Part shown: positions 42,903 to 54,112 of the stretch, in pieces
Numbering within the stretch: position 1 is the stretch's first letter
Layout of the letters: each line of letters starts with the position of its first letter
DNA from: Catonia carolina
Lineage: Eukaryota > Arthropoda > Insecta > Hemiptera > Achilidae
Length of the DNA: 64,000 bases
Reading direction: 5' to 3'
NCBI GenBank assembly: GCA_035578175.1
Contig: JAQMRL010000014.1
Location: 18,341,395 to 18,405,394 of the forward strand
Notes under the pieces: model-generated
Told to the model about the DNA's origin: nothing
The model's database searches: none
Seen by the model: only the letters and a program-made list of their open reading frames with translations
Position numbers and translations under genes: made by a program

Positions 42903-45074
42903 CATTAGGTATGTCCACCCTCGAGCGCTTTCTTTTTCAACTTGCAATTCGACTTGCGATGTAGACACAGGTGTGTGAGACATGTGAGACATGAGTGTAT
43001 GAGAGATAGTGTGTGACATGCTACATCTCATGCGCTTAGAGGCATACCACCTTCCCGCACTCGTTTGAAGAGCTTTACCTAAAAAAAAAACACTATTTGA
43101 ACAATACACTAAATTAAAGCCTGTTCTTACCAGCACTGATTGGTTTGATTTAGATTGTTTTATTTAAAAATTAATCGTAAATAACTACAGCAATTTACCC
43201 AAAAAAAAGACTCAGTTTTTAGCAAGTTTTCCGGTAATGTGGTTTTTAAACTTCCGTTACTCCGTCCAGGCTTTTCATAAAAATTGACGTTTAAGTACGT
43301 TGAAGATCTACGTTTTTCTATAATAAGAATATTTTAAAAGTTTAATGTCATGTTCCGTTTTAATATGCCGGCCATTTTTAAAAAAGTGATTTTTGGCTCC
43401 ACGTAAAGGTAGGGTAATGAGTTTACCCTGTCAAGCAAAGCATTTATTAAAAAAAATAAAAACATCGTTAAATAATTCAAAATGAGCTACGGAATGAGTT
43501 GCAGCAGGAAAAACACAGAAGTTTGTTTTCTAAACTACTATACTCGGTGCGGATACCGCTGAAGAGCTCAGTTTCCTCTCAAGAAGTTTAGAGGCTAATA
43601 CAATTTTCTCTTGACATCACAAATCTATTTCTAATTTACAAATGCAAAATACGATTAATGGCACAATACTGCAGTAAAAATGCATAGTTCAGTTCAAAAA
43701 TAATTTCCCTATCTTTACATGAAGCCAAAATATTTTTCTTTTTACTTTCTCTTGCCTATATGAATATATAGGAAGGAAAGTATTGTTTTCATGTCGATTT
43801 TTCGAAATCGAGTTTTCACCGGATCTATACGTTTTCAGACCCCCTGAACCCAAAAAACATGTTTTTAGCGATTTGTCTGTGTGTGTGTGTGTCTGTGTGT
43901 GAACAGAATATCTCATGAACGGAACATCGTACGAACTTGAAACTTGAAACATAAGTTACATACCACTACCGGACGCGACACGAACATTTTCATCAAAATC
44001 GGTCAACCGGAAGTAGTAGTTTATTCCTATAATTTTTCAGTTTTTTGCGATTTTCTCAAAAACTGGTCCTACGATTTTTTTTAAAATCGCCTATTTTACT
44101 CAATTTTTTATTCTCTACAAGATAGGGTAGGCGCCATGTTTGCTGAAATTCTCGGTGAGGCTGTTTTCACGTAAAAACGTTGTTTTTTTAAGATTACGGC
44201 TTTAATATAAATTTTAGCGCAAAAACTTATATAATAAAAGTTGTAGAGAATTTAAAAACCTACAACTTCTGTTTCAAACATTTTTTTGTATAACGCTTAG
44301 TTTAGCGGTAATTTGCGATTTTCTGTTTTTTTTCTCACGAAAACGTGAGAAAAATCGATTTTTTTAACATTTCGGTCTTAGTATGTATGCATTTTACGAC
44401 AAAAGTGTATATAATTAAATTTATAGAAAATTAAAAGATCTACAACTTTTGTTTAGAGCATTTTTCTCTACAGAGCCTAGTTTAGCGTGAAAGCGTGATT
44501 TTCCGTATTTTTAAGCCAAACTGAATTCGATTGTCATTTTGCGTCATTCATTCATGATTAAAATAAGGTTATGTTTTTGAGGTTAGTTTTTGTTCATTTC
44601 CAATGTTTTAATACTAATGTTAGGTTTATTGTTAATTATTTGCATTGGCAAGAGAAAGTTGTGTGAGTGTTTCACACCAGATTTTTTTTTAAATGGCCAG
44701 CATTTTAAAATAGAACATCAGACTTCTAAATCAAAATGTTTATACAGGGAAAACTCTGATCTTCATCTTTATTAAACGGCGTTCTTTTATGAAAAGCCTG
44801 GACGGAGTAACGGACGTTTAAAAACTACATTAACGGAAAACCGGCTAAAATCTGAGTAGGCTACTCTTTATGGATAAATTGCTGTATGTTTGACTAGTTT
44901 CAAAATAATATAAATTAAGTCAAACCAATCAACGGAGGAAAGAAAAACTTAAATTTAGTGTAGTGTTTAAAAATATTCGTTATGTTTTTTTTTTCAGATA
45001 AAGCTCTTCAAACGAGTGCGGACAGGTGAAATGGCATGCCTCTAAGCGCATGCGAAGTCGCACGAGTGTGGACA
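42903..45074. mobile_element. Long-inverted-repeat (foldback-like) element holding a HINE
   Basis: Arms 42903-43392 and 44690-45074 are inverted copies over about 380 bp (key words TATGTCCAC, ATGCGCTTAGAGGCAT, GCACTCGTTTGAAGAGCTTT, CCGTTACTCCGTCCAGGC, TTCATAA). The centre contains unique DNA (43393-43743) and a HINE. No transposase is present. A SINE-C was inserted just outside the right arm. Confidence 0.8.
43744..44681 (+). mobile_element. HINE-like element, full length (938 bp)
   Basis: ACTTTCTCTTGCC at 43744 to CACACCAGA at 44681, with a short TG tract. T runs flank both ends. Together with 30184-31225 this is a clean reference copy. Confidence 0.92.
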
Positions 45075-45084
45075 TAGCTATTGT

Positions 45085-45483
45085 GTTGTTGTTTAGGTCA
45101 ACAGCCGAAAGGCTGGTTTGAACCTCTAGAGGTTTTACTAAGTAAAAAACGAGGAGTAAGGTGGTTTACCATTGCCTTCCTCACTGAGTTGAAAGAGTAT
45201 GCTTATCAGCATGCCGGGCCCTCCGAAAAGCACTCACTTTCCACCCTGCAAATGACACCTTCACTTCATTCACCACAGGGTCTGGCTGCATAGTGAAATT
45301 CATTACTCTCAGAGGAGATAACTCTGACTAGTGTCTTTTACACCTCTACCTCTTCTTTTCTTAAATAGTTCAGTCATATAAGTGGCTGACTATGTGATAA
45401 AAAATAGAACTATTTTTTTTTAGCCCTGGACCAAACAGATAGAGTGCAATTAAAATAACACTCCACCTGCCCGTTTTGGGCAT
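45085..45483 (-). mobile_element. SINE-C, complete, with 11-bp target duplication
   Basis: About 400 bp. The AAC-type tail (TTGTTGTT on the plus strand) is at the left, and the 5' end CCACCTGCCCGTTTTGGGC at the right. ATAGCTATTGT flanks it at 45074-45084 and 45484-45494. This copy defines the family ends. Confidence 0.88.
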
Positions 45484-45623
45484 ATAGCTATTGTAACTTA
45501 CTCATACGAAATATGACGCTATATTTTTCGGCAGAAAATTCATGCATTATAAATCGGAAACCTATTACATTAAAATTCCGCTAATCCGGTATCGTATGGT
45601 CCGGCACGACTTTAGAAGAAAAA

Positions 45624-45670
45624 TCTACTGTAAAACACTCACACGACTTTCTCTTGCCAATGCAAATAAT
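45624..45670 (-). mobile_element. HINE-like hairpin tip
   Basis: TCTACTGTAAAACACTCACA, then GACTTTCTCTTGCC; joined directly to plus-oriented HINE sequence. Confidence 0.75.
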
Positions 45671-46705
45671 GAAACTTAAGGTACCACTAGAGGACCCGAC
45701 ACGAATATTTTCATTAAAATCAGTAAACCGGAATTTCAGCGCCATGTCTGCTGACATTCTTGTGGAGGCTGTGCTCTAATTGGAAGATCTTTTAGATTAA
45801 TTTCAGGAGAATTTGAGTTTTAGTAGTCTTTTTTTGCCCAGTAATCTTTAAAACGTTGAGATCTTTGTAATTGAATTTCGTCTTAAACGACTCTTCCTAC
45901 AGGTTTTTTGCGTCCTTAATTATGATTGCTACCCAGATTGCGGCCTTAATATGCATTTAACAGCAAAAATTTATAATAAAAGTTGCAGACAATTTAAAAA
46001 CCAACAACTTTTATTTCAAACATTTCTTTGTATAACGCTTAGTTTAGCGTGATTAGTGATTTTCTGTTGTTTTTTTTCTTTAAAGAAAACTGTAAAAATG
46101 GATTCTTTAAAATTAGTAGGCATTTACCCACCGAGTTGGTCTAGAGGTAAAGTCGTCGCTATTTACGGAGACGAAGGTTCCTGGTTCAAATCCTAGTAAA
46201 GGTAGTTACTTTTATACGGATTTGAATGCTAGACACTGGTTACCGGTGTACTTTGAAGGTTAGGGTTCAATTAACCATACTCTCTCAGGAATGTTCGGCC
46301 TGAGTCTGTACAAGACTACACCTCATTTACACATCATACATATCATTCTCATCTCACTGGGTCATGGGGTTGCTTATTGTTCTCAATTGAACAGATTGCA
46401 ACGTATACATACGTATTAGGAATTAAAAAAAAACGGTATGCATTTAACAACAAAAGTTTTTATAAACAAATTTATAGAAAATTTAAAGATTTACAACATT
46501 TATTTGAAGCAAATTTCTCTACAGAGTCTAATATAGCGTGAAAGAGTGATTTTCCGTATTTTTAAGCTAAACTAAGGTTGGTTTACATTTTGCATCGTTC
46601 ACTCACGATTAAAATTAGATTACTAATGTTTTATTGCTAATATTAGGTTATATTTTTTATTGTTTTGCATTGGCAATTAAAGTTGTCTGAGTGCATCACA
46701 CCAGA
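45671..46705 (+). mobile_element. HINE-like element, internally deleted, with SINE-B inserted
   Basis: Begins GAAACTTAAGGTACCACTAG, skips parts of the middle, resumes GATTGCGGCCTTAATATGC near 45938 and ends CATCACACCAGA at 46705. SINE-B occupies 46127-46439. With 45624-45670 both hairpin ends face outward. Confidence 0.78.
46127..46439 (+). mobile_element. SINE-B copy in a HINE
   Basis: A box TGGTCTAGAGG, B box GGTTCAAATCC, shared body, A-rich end. Target duplication GCATTTA at 46120-46126 and 46440-46446. The CAGCTG palindrome between the boxes is missing in this copy. Confidence 0.88.
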
Positions 46706-47189
46706 CGTTTTTCATTTAATAATACAGTAGATGCCTTTTTTCAAATCTTTGAACATGTTTTCAATTATTTCACCAGTTTACAAAACGTTTCCCTCCCGAG
46801 TTTTGACAAAGTCCGTGTTTTCGATTATCTGAGGTACCCTTCGTTCACATTACCTCGGATAATCGAGGCTTTACTGTAATTCTGTATCATTCTCTTGTCC
46901 TATATTCAAAGATTACCAGTGTCCGGTTATCATGGTGTAACTCTGTCAATATCCGTTAAGCTATTTTAGCATGGTGTGATTATAATAACTACGGTAATAT
47001 CAGGACGTACTTTACATCCAAATGATGAAATAGTGGAAAGGGTAATGACGTCTGGAGGCTCTTCAGCCGTGTGAATCAGTGTGCCATACGTTCATCGTGC
47101 ACGTGTTAGTTAATTAATGCAGTGATGTGAATATTAAATGTTATTATGTTAAAGCATTTGTGTTAATTATGCGAGAAGTGTCAATTTTT
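46706..47189. other. Intron spacer
   Basis: No recognised gene or repeat. Confidence 0.45.
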
Positions 47190-48052
47190 ACTTTCTCTTG
47201 CCTGTATGAATGTATAGGAAAGAAAGTATGTATTGTTTTCATGTCGATTTTTCCAAATCGAGTTTCCACCGGTTCTACACGTTTTTAGACCCCTGAATCC
47301 AAAAAAACATGTTTTTAGCGATTGGTCTATGTGTGTGTGTGTGTGTGAACAGCATACCTCAAGAACGGAACATCATACGAACTTGAAACTTAAAACTTAT
47401 GTTAGATACCAGAAGAGGAACCGACACAAACATTTTCATCAAAATCGGTCAACCGGAAATAGTAGTTAATTCGTGTAATTTTTTACTTTTTGGCTATTCA
47501 CTCAAAAACGGCTAGTACGATTTTTTTAAAAATCGCCTCATTTACTAAATTGTTTATGCTTTACAAGATAGGGTAGACGCCATGTCTACTGAAATTCTTG
47601 AAAAGGCTGTTTTTACGTAAAAAAATTGATTTTTTAAGATTGCGGCTTTAATATGCATTTTAGCGCAACAATGTACTATACAATAAAAGTTGTAGAGAAT
47701 TTAAAATTCTACAACTTTTATCTAAAACGTAAATTTTTGTATAACGCTTAGTTTAGCGGTAATTATAACTTTCTGTTTTTTTCACATGAAAACGTGTAAA
47801 AATCGATTTTTTACGATTTCAGCCTTAGCATTTTATGACAATAGTGTCGATTCAAAGTTTATGATTTAATTTTGATCAAGTTTTATGAGCCTAGTTTAGC
47901 GTGAAAGAGTGATTTTCCGTATTTTTGACCAAACTGAGGTTGATTTTCATTTTGTGTCTTTCACCCATGATTAAAATTAGTTTATGTTTATTGAGGTTAG
48001 TTTTTTGTTTGTTTATAAGTTTTATTACTAATGTTAGGTTATATTGTTCATC
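47190..48052 (+). mobile_element. HINE-like element lacking the hairpin end
   Basis: ACTTTCTCTTGCCTGTATGA at 47190 through all blocks to GGTTATATTGTTCATC at 48052, just before the 3' inverted repeat. Confidence 0.85.
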
Positions 48053-48516
48053 AAAAATTACTTAAAAGTGAGCTGTAACATAGCAATAAGAAATGGCTTG
48101 TTGAGTTTTTTACCTTATTTAAATTTTGCATTGTACAATCATTAAAAATAAAGGGATAATAAAAATGTACACTGATTTGTTACAATTAAACTCAAATTAA
48201 GTTAAATTGATGAGTGAATTAATTCTTAGTGACGGTTAAGGAAGATAATACTAACATCCAAGACATGCCATTTTCACTGTGCTCCCGAGTTTGACGGGCT
48301 GTAACTTCAAAACGGTTAGAGATATTTGAAAACGGTTATCACCAGTGGATTTTTTGCAAAATTCTACATGGAAATGATGTGCCACATGACCACCTTCGTA
48401 TTTAAAAAAAAAGTTGCATTCAAGATGGCGGAACAAATGTACGAACATGATTTCCAGTAGTTTTTTTTTCACATTCATAAGATTATTTTGGAGATATTTT
48501 GGAGAATAACATCACT
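48053..48516. repeat. Probable unclassified repeat with GGACACCCGGTATA end
   Basis: 48245-48516 plus 48857-48905 (either side of a SINE-B) contain GACGGGCTGTAACTTC, CACATGACCACCTTCG, GCTCTGACTTGTGGGACACC and CGGTATAC. That ending is common in dispersed insect repeats. Only one copy is in this window, so the class is unknown. Confidence 0.4.
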
Positions 48517-48847
48517 TTAACCCACCGGGTTGGTCTAGAGGTAAATTCGTCGCCAAAATTAGCTGTTTAACAGCTGATTTTTGGAGACGAAGGTTCCTGG
48601 CTCAAATCCTAGTAATGGTAGTTACTTTTATACGGATTTGAATGCTAGACAGTGGTTACCGGTGTACTTTGATGGTTGGGGTTCAATTAACCATACTCTC
48701 TCAGGAATGGTCGGCCTGAGTCTGTACAAGACTACAACTCATTTACACGTCATACATATCATCCTTATCTCATTGGGTCATGGGGTTGCTAATTATTCTG
48801 AATTGAACAGATTGCAACGTACACATATCAGGAATTAAAAAAAAAGA
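48517..48847 (+). mobile_element. SINE-B copy, complete
   Basis: A box TGGTCTAGAGG, CAGCTGTTTAACAGCTG palindrome, B-box variant GGCTCAAATCC, body and A-run end. Target duplication AACATCACT at 48508-48516 and 48848-48856. Confidence 0.92.
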
Positions 48848-49035
48848 AACATCACTAGTTCGCGAAATATTTCACCGTGCTCTGACTTGTGGGACACCCG
48901 GTATACATTTTTGCGCTAAAATGCACACCATTTTTTTTCTCTAAAAGAATCAGTGATGAATGAGGCAGTTGGTCAATTAGTAAAGACTTTCCAGTTTATA
49001 CCTACGTTGAAAAGACAAAAGATGAATTAACTCAC

Positions 49036-49185
49036 CAAGAATGCCAAGTCGGTAATTAATTGTGATAACCACTAGATCGGCATAACTGGCAAGCACTCCA
49101 CCATCATACGGATTACCGGAGTTCCATTCATACGATTCACCGTGTATGTATATCAGGACAGGATATCTTGCTCCAGTCACAGAAC
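49036..49185 (-). CDS. Nlg: Neuroligin, internal coding exon (central beta-sheet of esterase-like domain)
   Basis: 150 bp, phase 1 to phase 1. The acceptor is TTTTTTTCAG/GTTCTG at 49186/49185 and the donor CTTG/GTGAG at 49036/49035. It encodes [40 protein letters not shown] and [32 protein letters not shown] is the oxyanion-side strand and loop of the cholinesterase-like fold in insect neuroligins, and [13 protein letters not shown] continues into the next exon at 38245. The preceding exon (signal peptide and N-terminal esterase-like part) is not in the window up to 64000, so the upstream intron exceeds 14.8 kb. Symmetrical phase means skipping would preserve frame. Confidence 0.97.
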
Positions 49186-49330
49186 CTGAAAAAAATAAGA
49201 GAAAAATATATTAATTAACATTTTTGTGAGTTGTATACAGATATAAGTTTGGATTGTCAGTTGAGTTCCATCGGAGAGATAAAGAACAGGGCGTCCAGGG
49301 AAAAGTTAAATTTTGAATTTTGAATTTTTT

Positions 49331-50231
49331 ACTTTCTCTTGCCTATATGAATCCGGATCTTTACGTTTTCAGACCCCCTGAACCCAAAAAACATGTTTTT
49401 AGCGATTGGTCTGTGTGTGTGTGCGTGTGCGCGCGCGCGCGCGCGTGTGTGTGTGTGAACAGAATATCCAAGAACGAAACATCGTACGAACTTGAAACTT
49501 GAAACTTAAGTTACATACCACTACCGGACCCGACACGAACATTTTCATCAAAATCGGTCAACCGGAAGTAGTAGTTTATTCGTATAATTTTTCACTTTTT
49601 TGCGATTTTTTCAAAAACTGGTCCTACGATTTTTTTTAAAATCGCCTGGTTTACTACATTTTTTATGCTCTACAAGATAGGGTAGGCGCCATGTTTGCTG
49701 AAATTCTGCGTGAGGCTGTATTTACGTAAAAACATTTTCTTTTTAAGATTGCGGCTTTAATATGCATTTTAGCGCAAAACGTTATATAATAAAAGTTGCA
49801 GAGAGTTAAAAATTCTACAACATTTATTTCAAACATTTTTTTGTATAACGCTTAGTTTAGCGGTAATTAGCGTTTTTCTGTTTTTTCTCACGAAAACGTG
49901 TGAAAAATCGATTTTTTAAAGATTTCGGCCTTAGAATGCATTTTACGACAAAAGTGTATATAATAAAATTTATAGAAAATTAAAAGACCTACAACTTTTA
50001 ATTATAGAATTTTTCTCCACAGAGCCTGGTTGAGCGTGAAAGATTGATTTTCCGTATTTTTAGGCCAAACTGAGGTTGATTTTCATTTTGCGTCTTTCAC
50101 TCATGATTAAAATAAGGTTATGTTTTTGAGGTTAGTTTTTTGTTTATTTTTAATGTTTTATTACTAATATTAGGTTTATTGTTAATTTTTTGCACTGGCA
50201 AGAGAAAGTCGTGTGAGTGTTTCACACCAGA
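49331..50231 (+). mobile_element. HINE-like element, small 5' deletion
   Basis: ACTTTCTCTTGCCTATATGA, then a deletion to CCGGATCTTTACG; TG/GC tract at 49411-49457; complete remainder to CACACCAGA at 50231 and a T run. It lies 145 bp upstream of the neuroligin acceptor at 49186. Confidence 0.88.
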
Positions 50232-50807
50232 TTTTTTTTTTTTTTTATTAAATACAAAATACCTTTACATTAACATATTTACTAATTCCCTTATAGGAGG
50301 AGCCTGCGCGTGGGAATGAGTTGTACATTATTATATATAAATTATTGATCAGTAATTATTACTAAACATATTTTTAACAATTTTTATTACACAGCTTACT
50401 GTAACTTATCTAGTTATAAAATTTATAATTCTAAATAATTAAAATTTACTAAAAACCAATATTAGTATTCCTAAGTTAGAAAAATTACACTATTGTATAC
50501 AAAAAAACTCCCCTCAGCTCACTAAAACACTATGCAGGATACAAACTATTGTACAATATCGTTCATTAATTATTTTTAAGGATCACAGATTAATTTTTTT
50601 TAAAATACATTTATAAATACAGAAAAAATACTGGCAAAATTCTGTTTGAAATTTAAGTTTACAATACCCATTACAAAATTTACTTTCAACCAAATAAAAT
50701 TTACAAAAACCAATAAATGTTCCTACTTTATTAAAAAAAAAAATTTAATATTCTCTGCAAAAATCCACTCAATTCAATGCTCAATGCATTTGCACTCAAC
50801 GCAAATA
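50232..50807. other. AT-rich intron spacer
   Basis: No recognised gene or repeat. Confidence 0.45.
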
Positions 50808-50904
50808 GCTCTGTAGTTCTTCTGGAAAACCACACTCTAAGGTTTCTGACTTCATTTATTCCTGATTAAACTAGGTTATTTTTTTACATCACATTGTAAT
50901 AAAA

Positions 50905-51667
50905 TTCACCGGTGATATCGAAGTATTAGCCAAAACAAAGAAAGAAATAAAGGATATCTTAAATGAAACGGATAATATCATGAGAAAGGATTACTTCATG
51001 AAAATTAATAAGAACAAAACGAAAGTGTTGTGCAGCAGCAAGAGTGGTTTAGAAGAGATGTGAAATTTAAAAGTAGGCAACGAAAACATACAGGAAATTG
51101 GGGAATTCTGCTATCAAGGGAGTAAAATACCAAAGGATTGTCGAAGCACAAATTTTATCAAAAGTAGAATTTCTAAAGCTAGACAAGCCTTTAAAATTAA
51201 AAACAACTTACAGATTACAGTCATTGACTAACATACGGAAAAATTTCTTAAAACACTACGTTTGGAGTGTAGAATTATACGAGAATGAAACGTGGGTGAT
51301 AGGGGCTGCAGAAAAGAAGAGGATAGAAGCTTTTGAAATGTGGTGTTATTGGAAAATGTTAAAGATTAGGTGGGTGGACGAAATAAGTAATTTAGAGGTT
51401 CTTAGGCGAGTGGATGAAAAAAGAAGAATATGGAAGCATCTTACCAGAAGAAGGAATAGGTTAGTGGGGCATATCTTGAGACATCCAGGTATTAGTCTAT
51501 CAATAATGGAGGGTAATACTGAGGGAGTGAATTGTAGGGGGAGGCAAAGGCTAGAATATATAAAGCAAATTACAAAAGATGTAGAGTGTTACAGGTATGT
51601 AGATATGAAAAGACTTGCGCAAGATAGAACAGCTTGGAGAACTGCATCAAACCAGCCGAAAGAATGA
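50905..51667 (+). pseudogene. RTE/CR1-like LINE, reverse-transcriptase C-terminal fragment
   Basis: FTGDIEVLAKTKKEIKDILN corresponds to the FADD..VLAET region with the catalytic DD changed to GD. It is followed by MKINKNKTKVLCSS. After a stop and frame changes near 51060-51180, the remainder is one open frame: VELYENETWVIGAAEKKRIE, AFEMWCYWKMLKIRWVDEIS, RRRNRLVGHILRHPGI and DRTAWRTASNQPKE, stop 51665. This is the standard C-terminus of this LINE type. 5'-truncated and non-functional. Confidence 0.85.
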
Positions 51668-51684
51668 TGACAAAATAAATTGTT

Positions 51685-51763
51685 TACTCATGATTAAACA
51701 TAGGTTATATTGTTCATTTTATACATTGGCAAGAGAAAGTCGTGTGAGTGTTTCACACCAAAT
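51685..51763 (+). mobile_element. HINE-like 3' tip in the left arm
   Basis: ACTCATGATTAAACATAGG to GGCAAGAGAAAGTCGTGTG, hairpin and CACACCAAA. It faces the minus-oriented HINE at 52917. Confidence 0.8.
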
Positions 51764-52129
51764 TTTCTTTTTTTTTTATTAGTCGTTTGTCGGACGTTCG
51801 ATATTATTTGAATTATGGGCACCTTTGTAGAACAAAGGAAATTAGATGATATGTTACATTCTTTAGTTGGGTTCAATGGGAGAGCTAAAGAACAGGGCGT
51901 CCAGGGAAATGATGAATAGCTCTATTCATTTTGGAATGAAACTCCGAACGAATTTTCCGTTTGTATAAAAGGTTGATCGTATTAGGTAGTAAAGGAATCA
52001 CCTGTCCACAAATGTCCGGGAATTTCTCCCGACCGCATCTGTACGTGATTCCTTCAAGCCATCTTCTCCCTGGACGCCCTGTTCTTTATCTCTTTCATTG
52101 AACCCAACTGAAGAATCTAACATACCATC

Positions 52130-52229
52130 ACATTTCCTACAGTATTCAGATGTACTAATGTCCCCTAGCCGTGGGAGTGAGAGAATGCATAACGCCCTCA
52201 CTCTCACAAGCCATACGCGCCGTTCCAAT
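52130..52229 (+). repeat. Direct duplication, unit 1
   Basis: CATCACATTTCCTACAGTAT, CCCCTAGCCGTGGGAGTGAG and GCCATACGCGCCGTT recur at 52553-52672. A SINE was inserted just after this unit. Confidence 0.85.
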
Positions 52230-52240
52230 AACATTGTCTT

Positions 52241-52436
52241 TAGCCGGCCGCATTGGCGCAGTTGGTAACGTGCTCGCCTCTCATCATGCGGTCCTGGGTT
52301 CGAATCCCACTCAGGCACGGCATATTTTCATACGTTACAAAAAAAAATCATTTCATCCTCATTACACACAGTTACACCCCAACGTCGTCGCTAATGACCT
52401 TATAGTTGATGCGACGTTAAATAAATTAAAAAAAAA
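52241..52436 (+). mobile_element. tRNA-derived SINE, complete, with 11-bp target duplication
   Basis: Head GCCGGCCGCATTGGCGCAGT with A box TGGCGCAGTTGG and B box GGTTCGAATCC. The body contains GTCGTCGCTAATGACC and the end GATGCGACGTTAAATAAATT plus A run. Target duplication AACATTGTCTT at 52230-52240 and 52437-52447. The intact termini make it a good reference for SINE-E. Confidence 0.93.
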
Positions 52437-52478
52437 AACATTGTCTTAATTTTACTCATTGTTGTGAGCAAGCGTCTA

Positions 52479-52550
52479 CGAGAATGAAACGTTGGTGATA
52501 AGGGCTGTAGAAAAGAAGAGGATAGGAGCTTTTGAAATGTGGTGTTATAT
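52479..52550 (+). pseudogene. Short duplicate of LINE C-terminal sequence
   Basis: 72 bp nearly identical to about 51278-51350 (YENET.VI.AVEKKRIGAFEM). It joins the two duplicated units and probably came from a template switch or local duplication. Confidence 0.8.
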
Positions 52551-52552
52551 AT

Positions 52553-52672
52553 CATCACATTTCCTACAGTATTCAGATTAACTAATGTCCCCTAGCCGTG
52601 GGAGTGAGAGAATGCATAACGCCCTTACTCGCACAAGCCATACGCGCCGTTACAATAACATTGTCTTAATTT
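52553..52672 (+). repeat. Direct duplication, unit 2
   Basis: Copy of 52130-52229 plus the following ACATTGTCTTAATTTTACTC, without the SINE. It therefore shows the empty SINE site. Confidence 0.85.
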
Positions 52673-52916
52673 TACTCTTTGTTGTGAGCAAGCGTTTATG
52701 CATGCAGTAAACTAACAAGCAAGATAACGACTGTAGTATGTTTTCAGATCTGGATTATAACGGTAAAGACCTTTGGGAGCATGCGTTGTTAGGCCACATA
52801 TCTCCCTCTCACTCGCTTGGCTATCGGACATTAGTTCGTCTAATATCTTTATGTTCTACACAGGTGCCTATAATACAATTAATATCGAACGTCCGACAAA
52901 CTACTAATTTAAAAAA

Positions 52917-53670
52917 CCTAGTGTGAAACACAAGACTTTCTCTTGCCAATGCAAGTAATGAACAATATGAACAAACGTTAGTAATAAAACATTAGAAATA
53001 AACAAAAAAACTAACCTCAAACAACTTAACCTTATTTTAATCATGAGTGAAAGACACAAAATGAAAATCAACTTCAGTTTGACTTAAAAATACGGAAAAT
53101 TACTTACGCTAATCTAGACTATGTAGAGAAAAATGCTTTAAATAACATTTGTTGATCTTTTAATTTTCTTTAAATTTGATTATATAAACTTTTGTCGTAA
53201 AATGCATACTAAGGCTAAATCTTAAAAGAAAATCGATTATTTTACACGTTTTCGAGAGGAAAACAGAAAACACTAATTACCGCTAAACTAAGCGTTATAA
53301 AAAAAATGTTAACAAATAAAAATTGTAGGATTTTAAATTCTTTACAACTTTTGTTATATACATTTTTGCGCTAAAATGAATATTGAAGCCGGAATCTTAA
53401 AAAAAAATCTTTTTACGAGGAAACAGCCTCCCCAAGAATTTCAGCAGACATGGCGCCTACCCTATCCTGTAGAACATAAAAAATTTAGTAAATGAAGCGA
53501 TTTGTTTTTTAAAAAAGGAGCCGTTTTCGAGAAAATCGCAAAAAATGAAAATTACACATTAAACTATTATTTCCAGTTGACCGATTTTAATGAAAATGTT
53601 CATGTCGGGTTTTCTATCGGTATCTAACTTAAGTTTCAAGTTTCAACTTGTACGATATTGAAATATTCTG

Positions 53671-53708
<38 letters not shown>

Positions 53709-53840
53709 AGTCGCTAAAAACATGTTTTTTGGGTTCAGGGGGTCTGAAAGCGTGTAGATCCGGTGAAAAAACGATTTCGTAAAATCGACATGAAAACAAT
53801 ACTTGCCTTTCTATATATTCGTATAGGCAAGAGAAAAAGT
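52917..53840 (-). mobile_element. HINE-like element, full length
   Basis: CTAGTGTGAAACACAAGAC at the hairpin end; CA tract at 53673-53705; ..GGCAAGAGAAAAAGT at 53840. It is followed after a few bases by another hairpin end in the same orientation. Confidence 0.88.
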
Positions 53841-53845
53841 AAAAA

Positions 53846-53972
53846 TCTAGTGTAAAACACTTACACGACTTTATCTTGCCAATGTATACAATAAACAAAA
53901 TAACCTTTGTTTAACCATGAGTAAACAATGTGAAGTGAAAAACATAACCTAATTTTAATCATGAGTGAATGA
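53846..53972 (-). mobile_element. HINE-like hairpin-end fragment, head to tail
   Basis: TCTAGTGTAAAACACTTACA, then TTATCTTGCCAATG, with an internal repeat of the CATGAGT block (53918 and 53962). Confidence 0.8.
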
Positions 53973-54112
53973 ATTCAGAAGCCTTAGAGTGGGGTTTTCC
54001 TGAACAACTACAGAGCTATTGAGAGCAGCTATCAGTAAGGTTTTCATTCCCAGAATGATCGCTAAAATACGGATCGAATACGCACCATAAAATGAAGAAA
54101 AAGTGTTTATTA

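Larger units (their letters stand above)
50808..51845. repeat. Left arm of a nested inverted-repeat block
   Basis: 50808-50905 (GCTCTGTAGTTCTTCTGGAA, CTCTAAGGTTTCTGA) and 51685-51845 (HINE 3' tip, then GTTTGTCGGACGTTCGATAT) recur inverted at 52845-54030. The arm is interrupted by the LINE fragment 50905-51684. Confidence 0.75.
52845..54030. repeat. Right arm of a nested inverted-repeat block
   Basis: Inverse of 51845-50808, interrupted by the HINE at 52917-53840. Matches: TATCGAACGTCCGACAAACT (52892), the HINE 3' tip at 53846-53972 and CCTTAGAGTGGGGTTTTCCT (53983). Confidence 0.75.
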
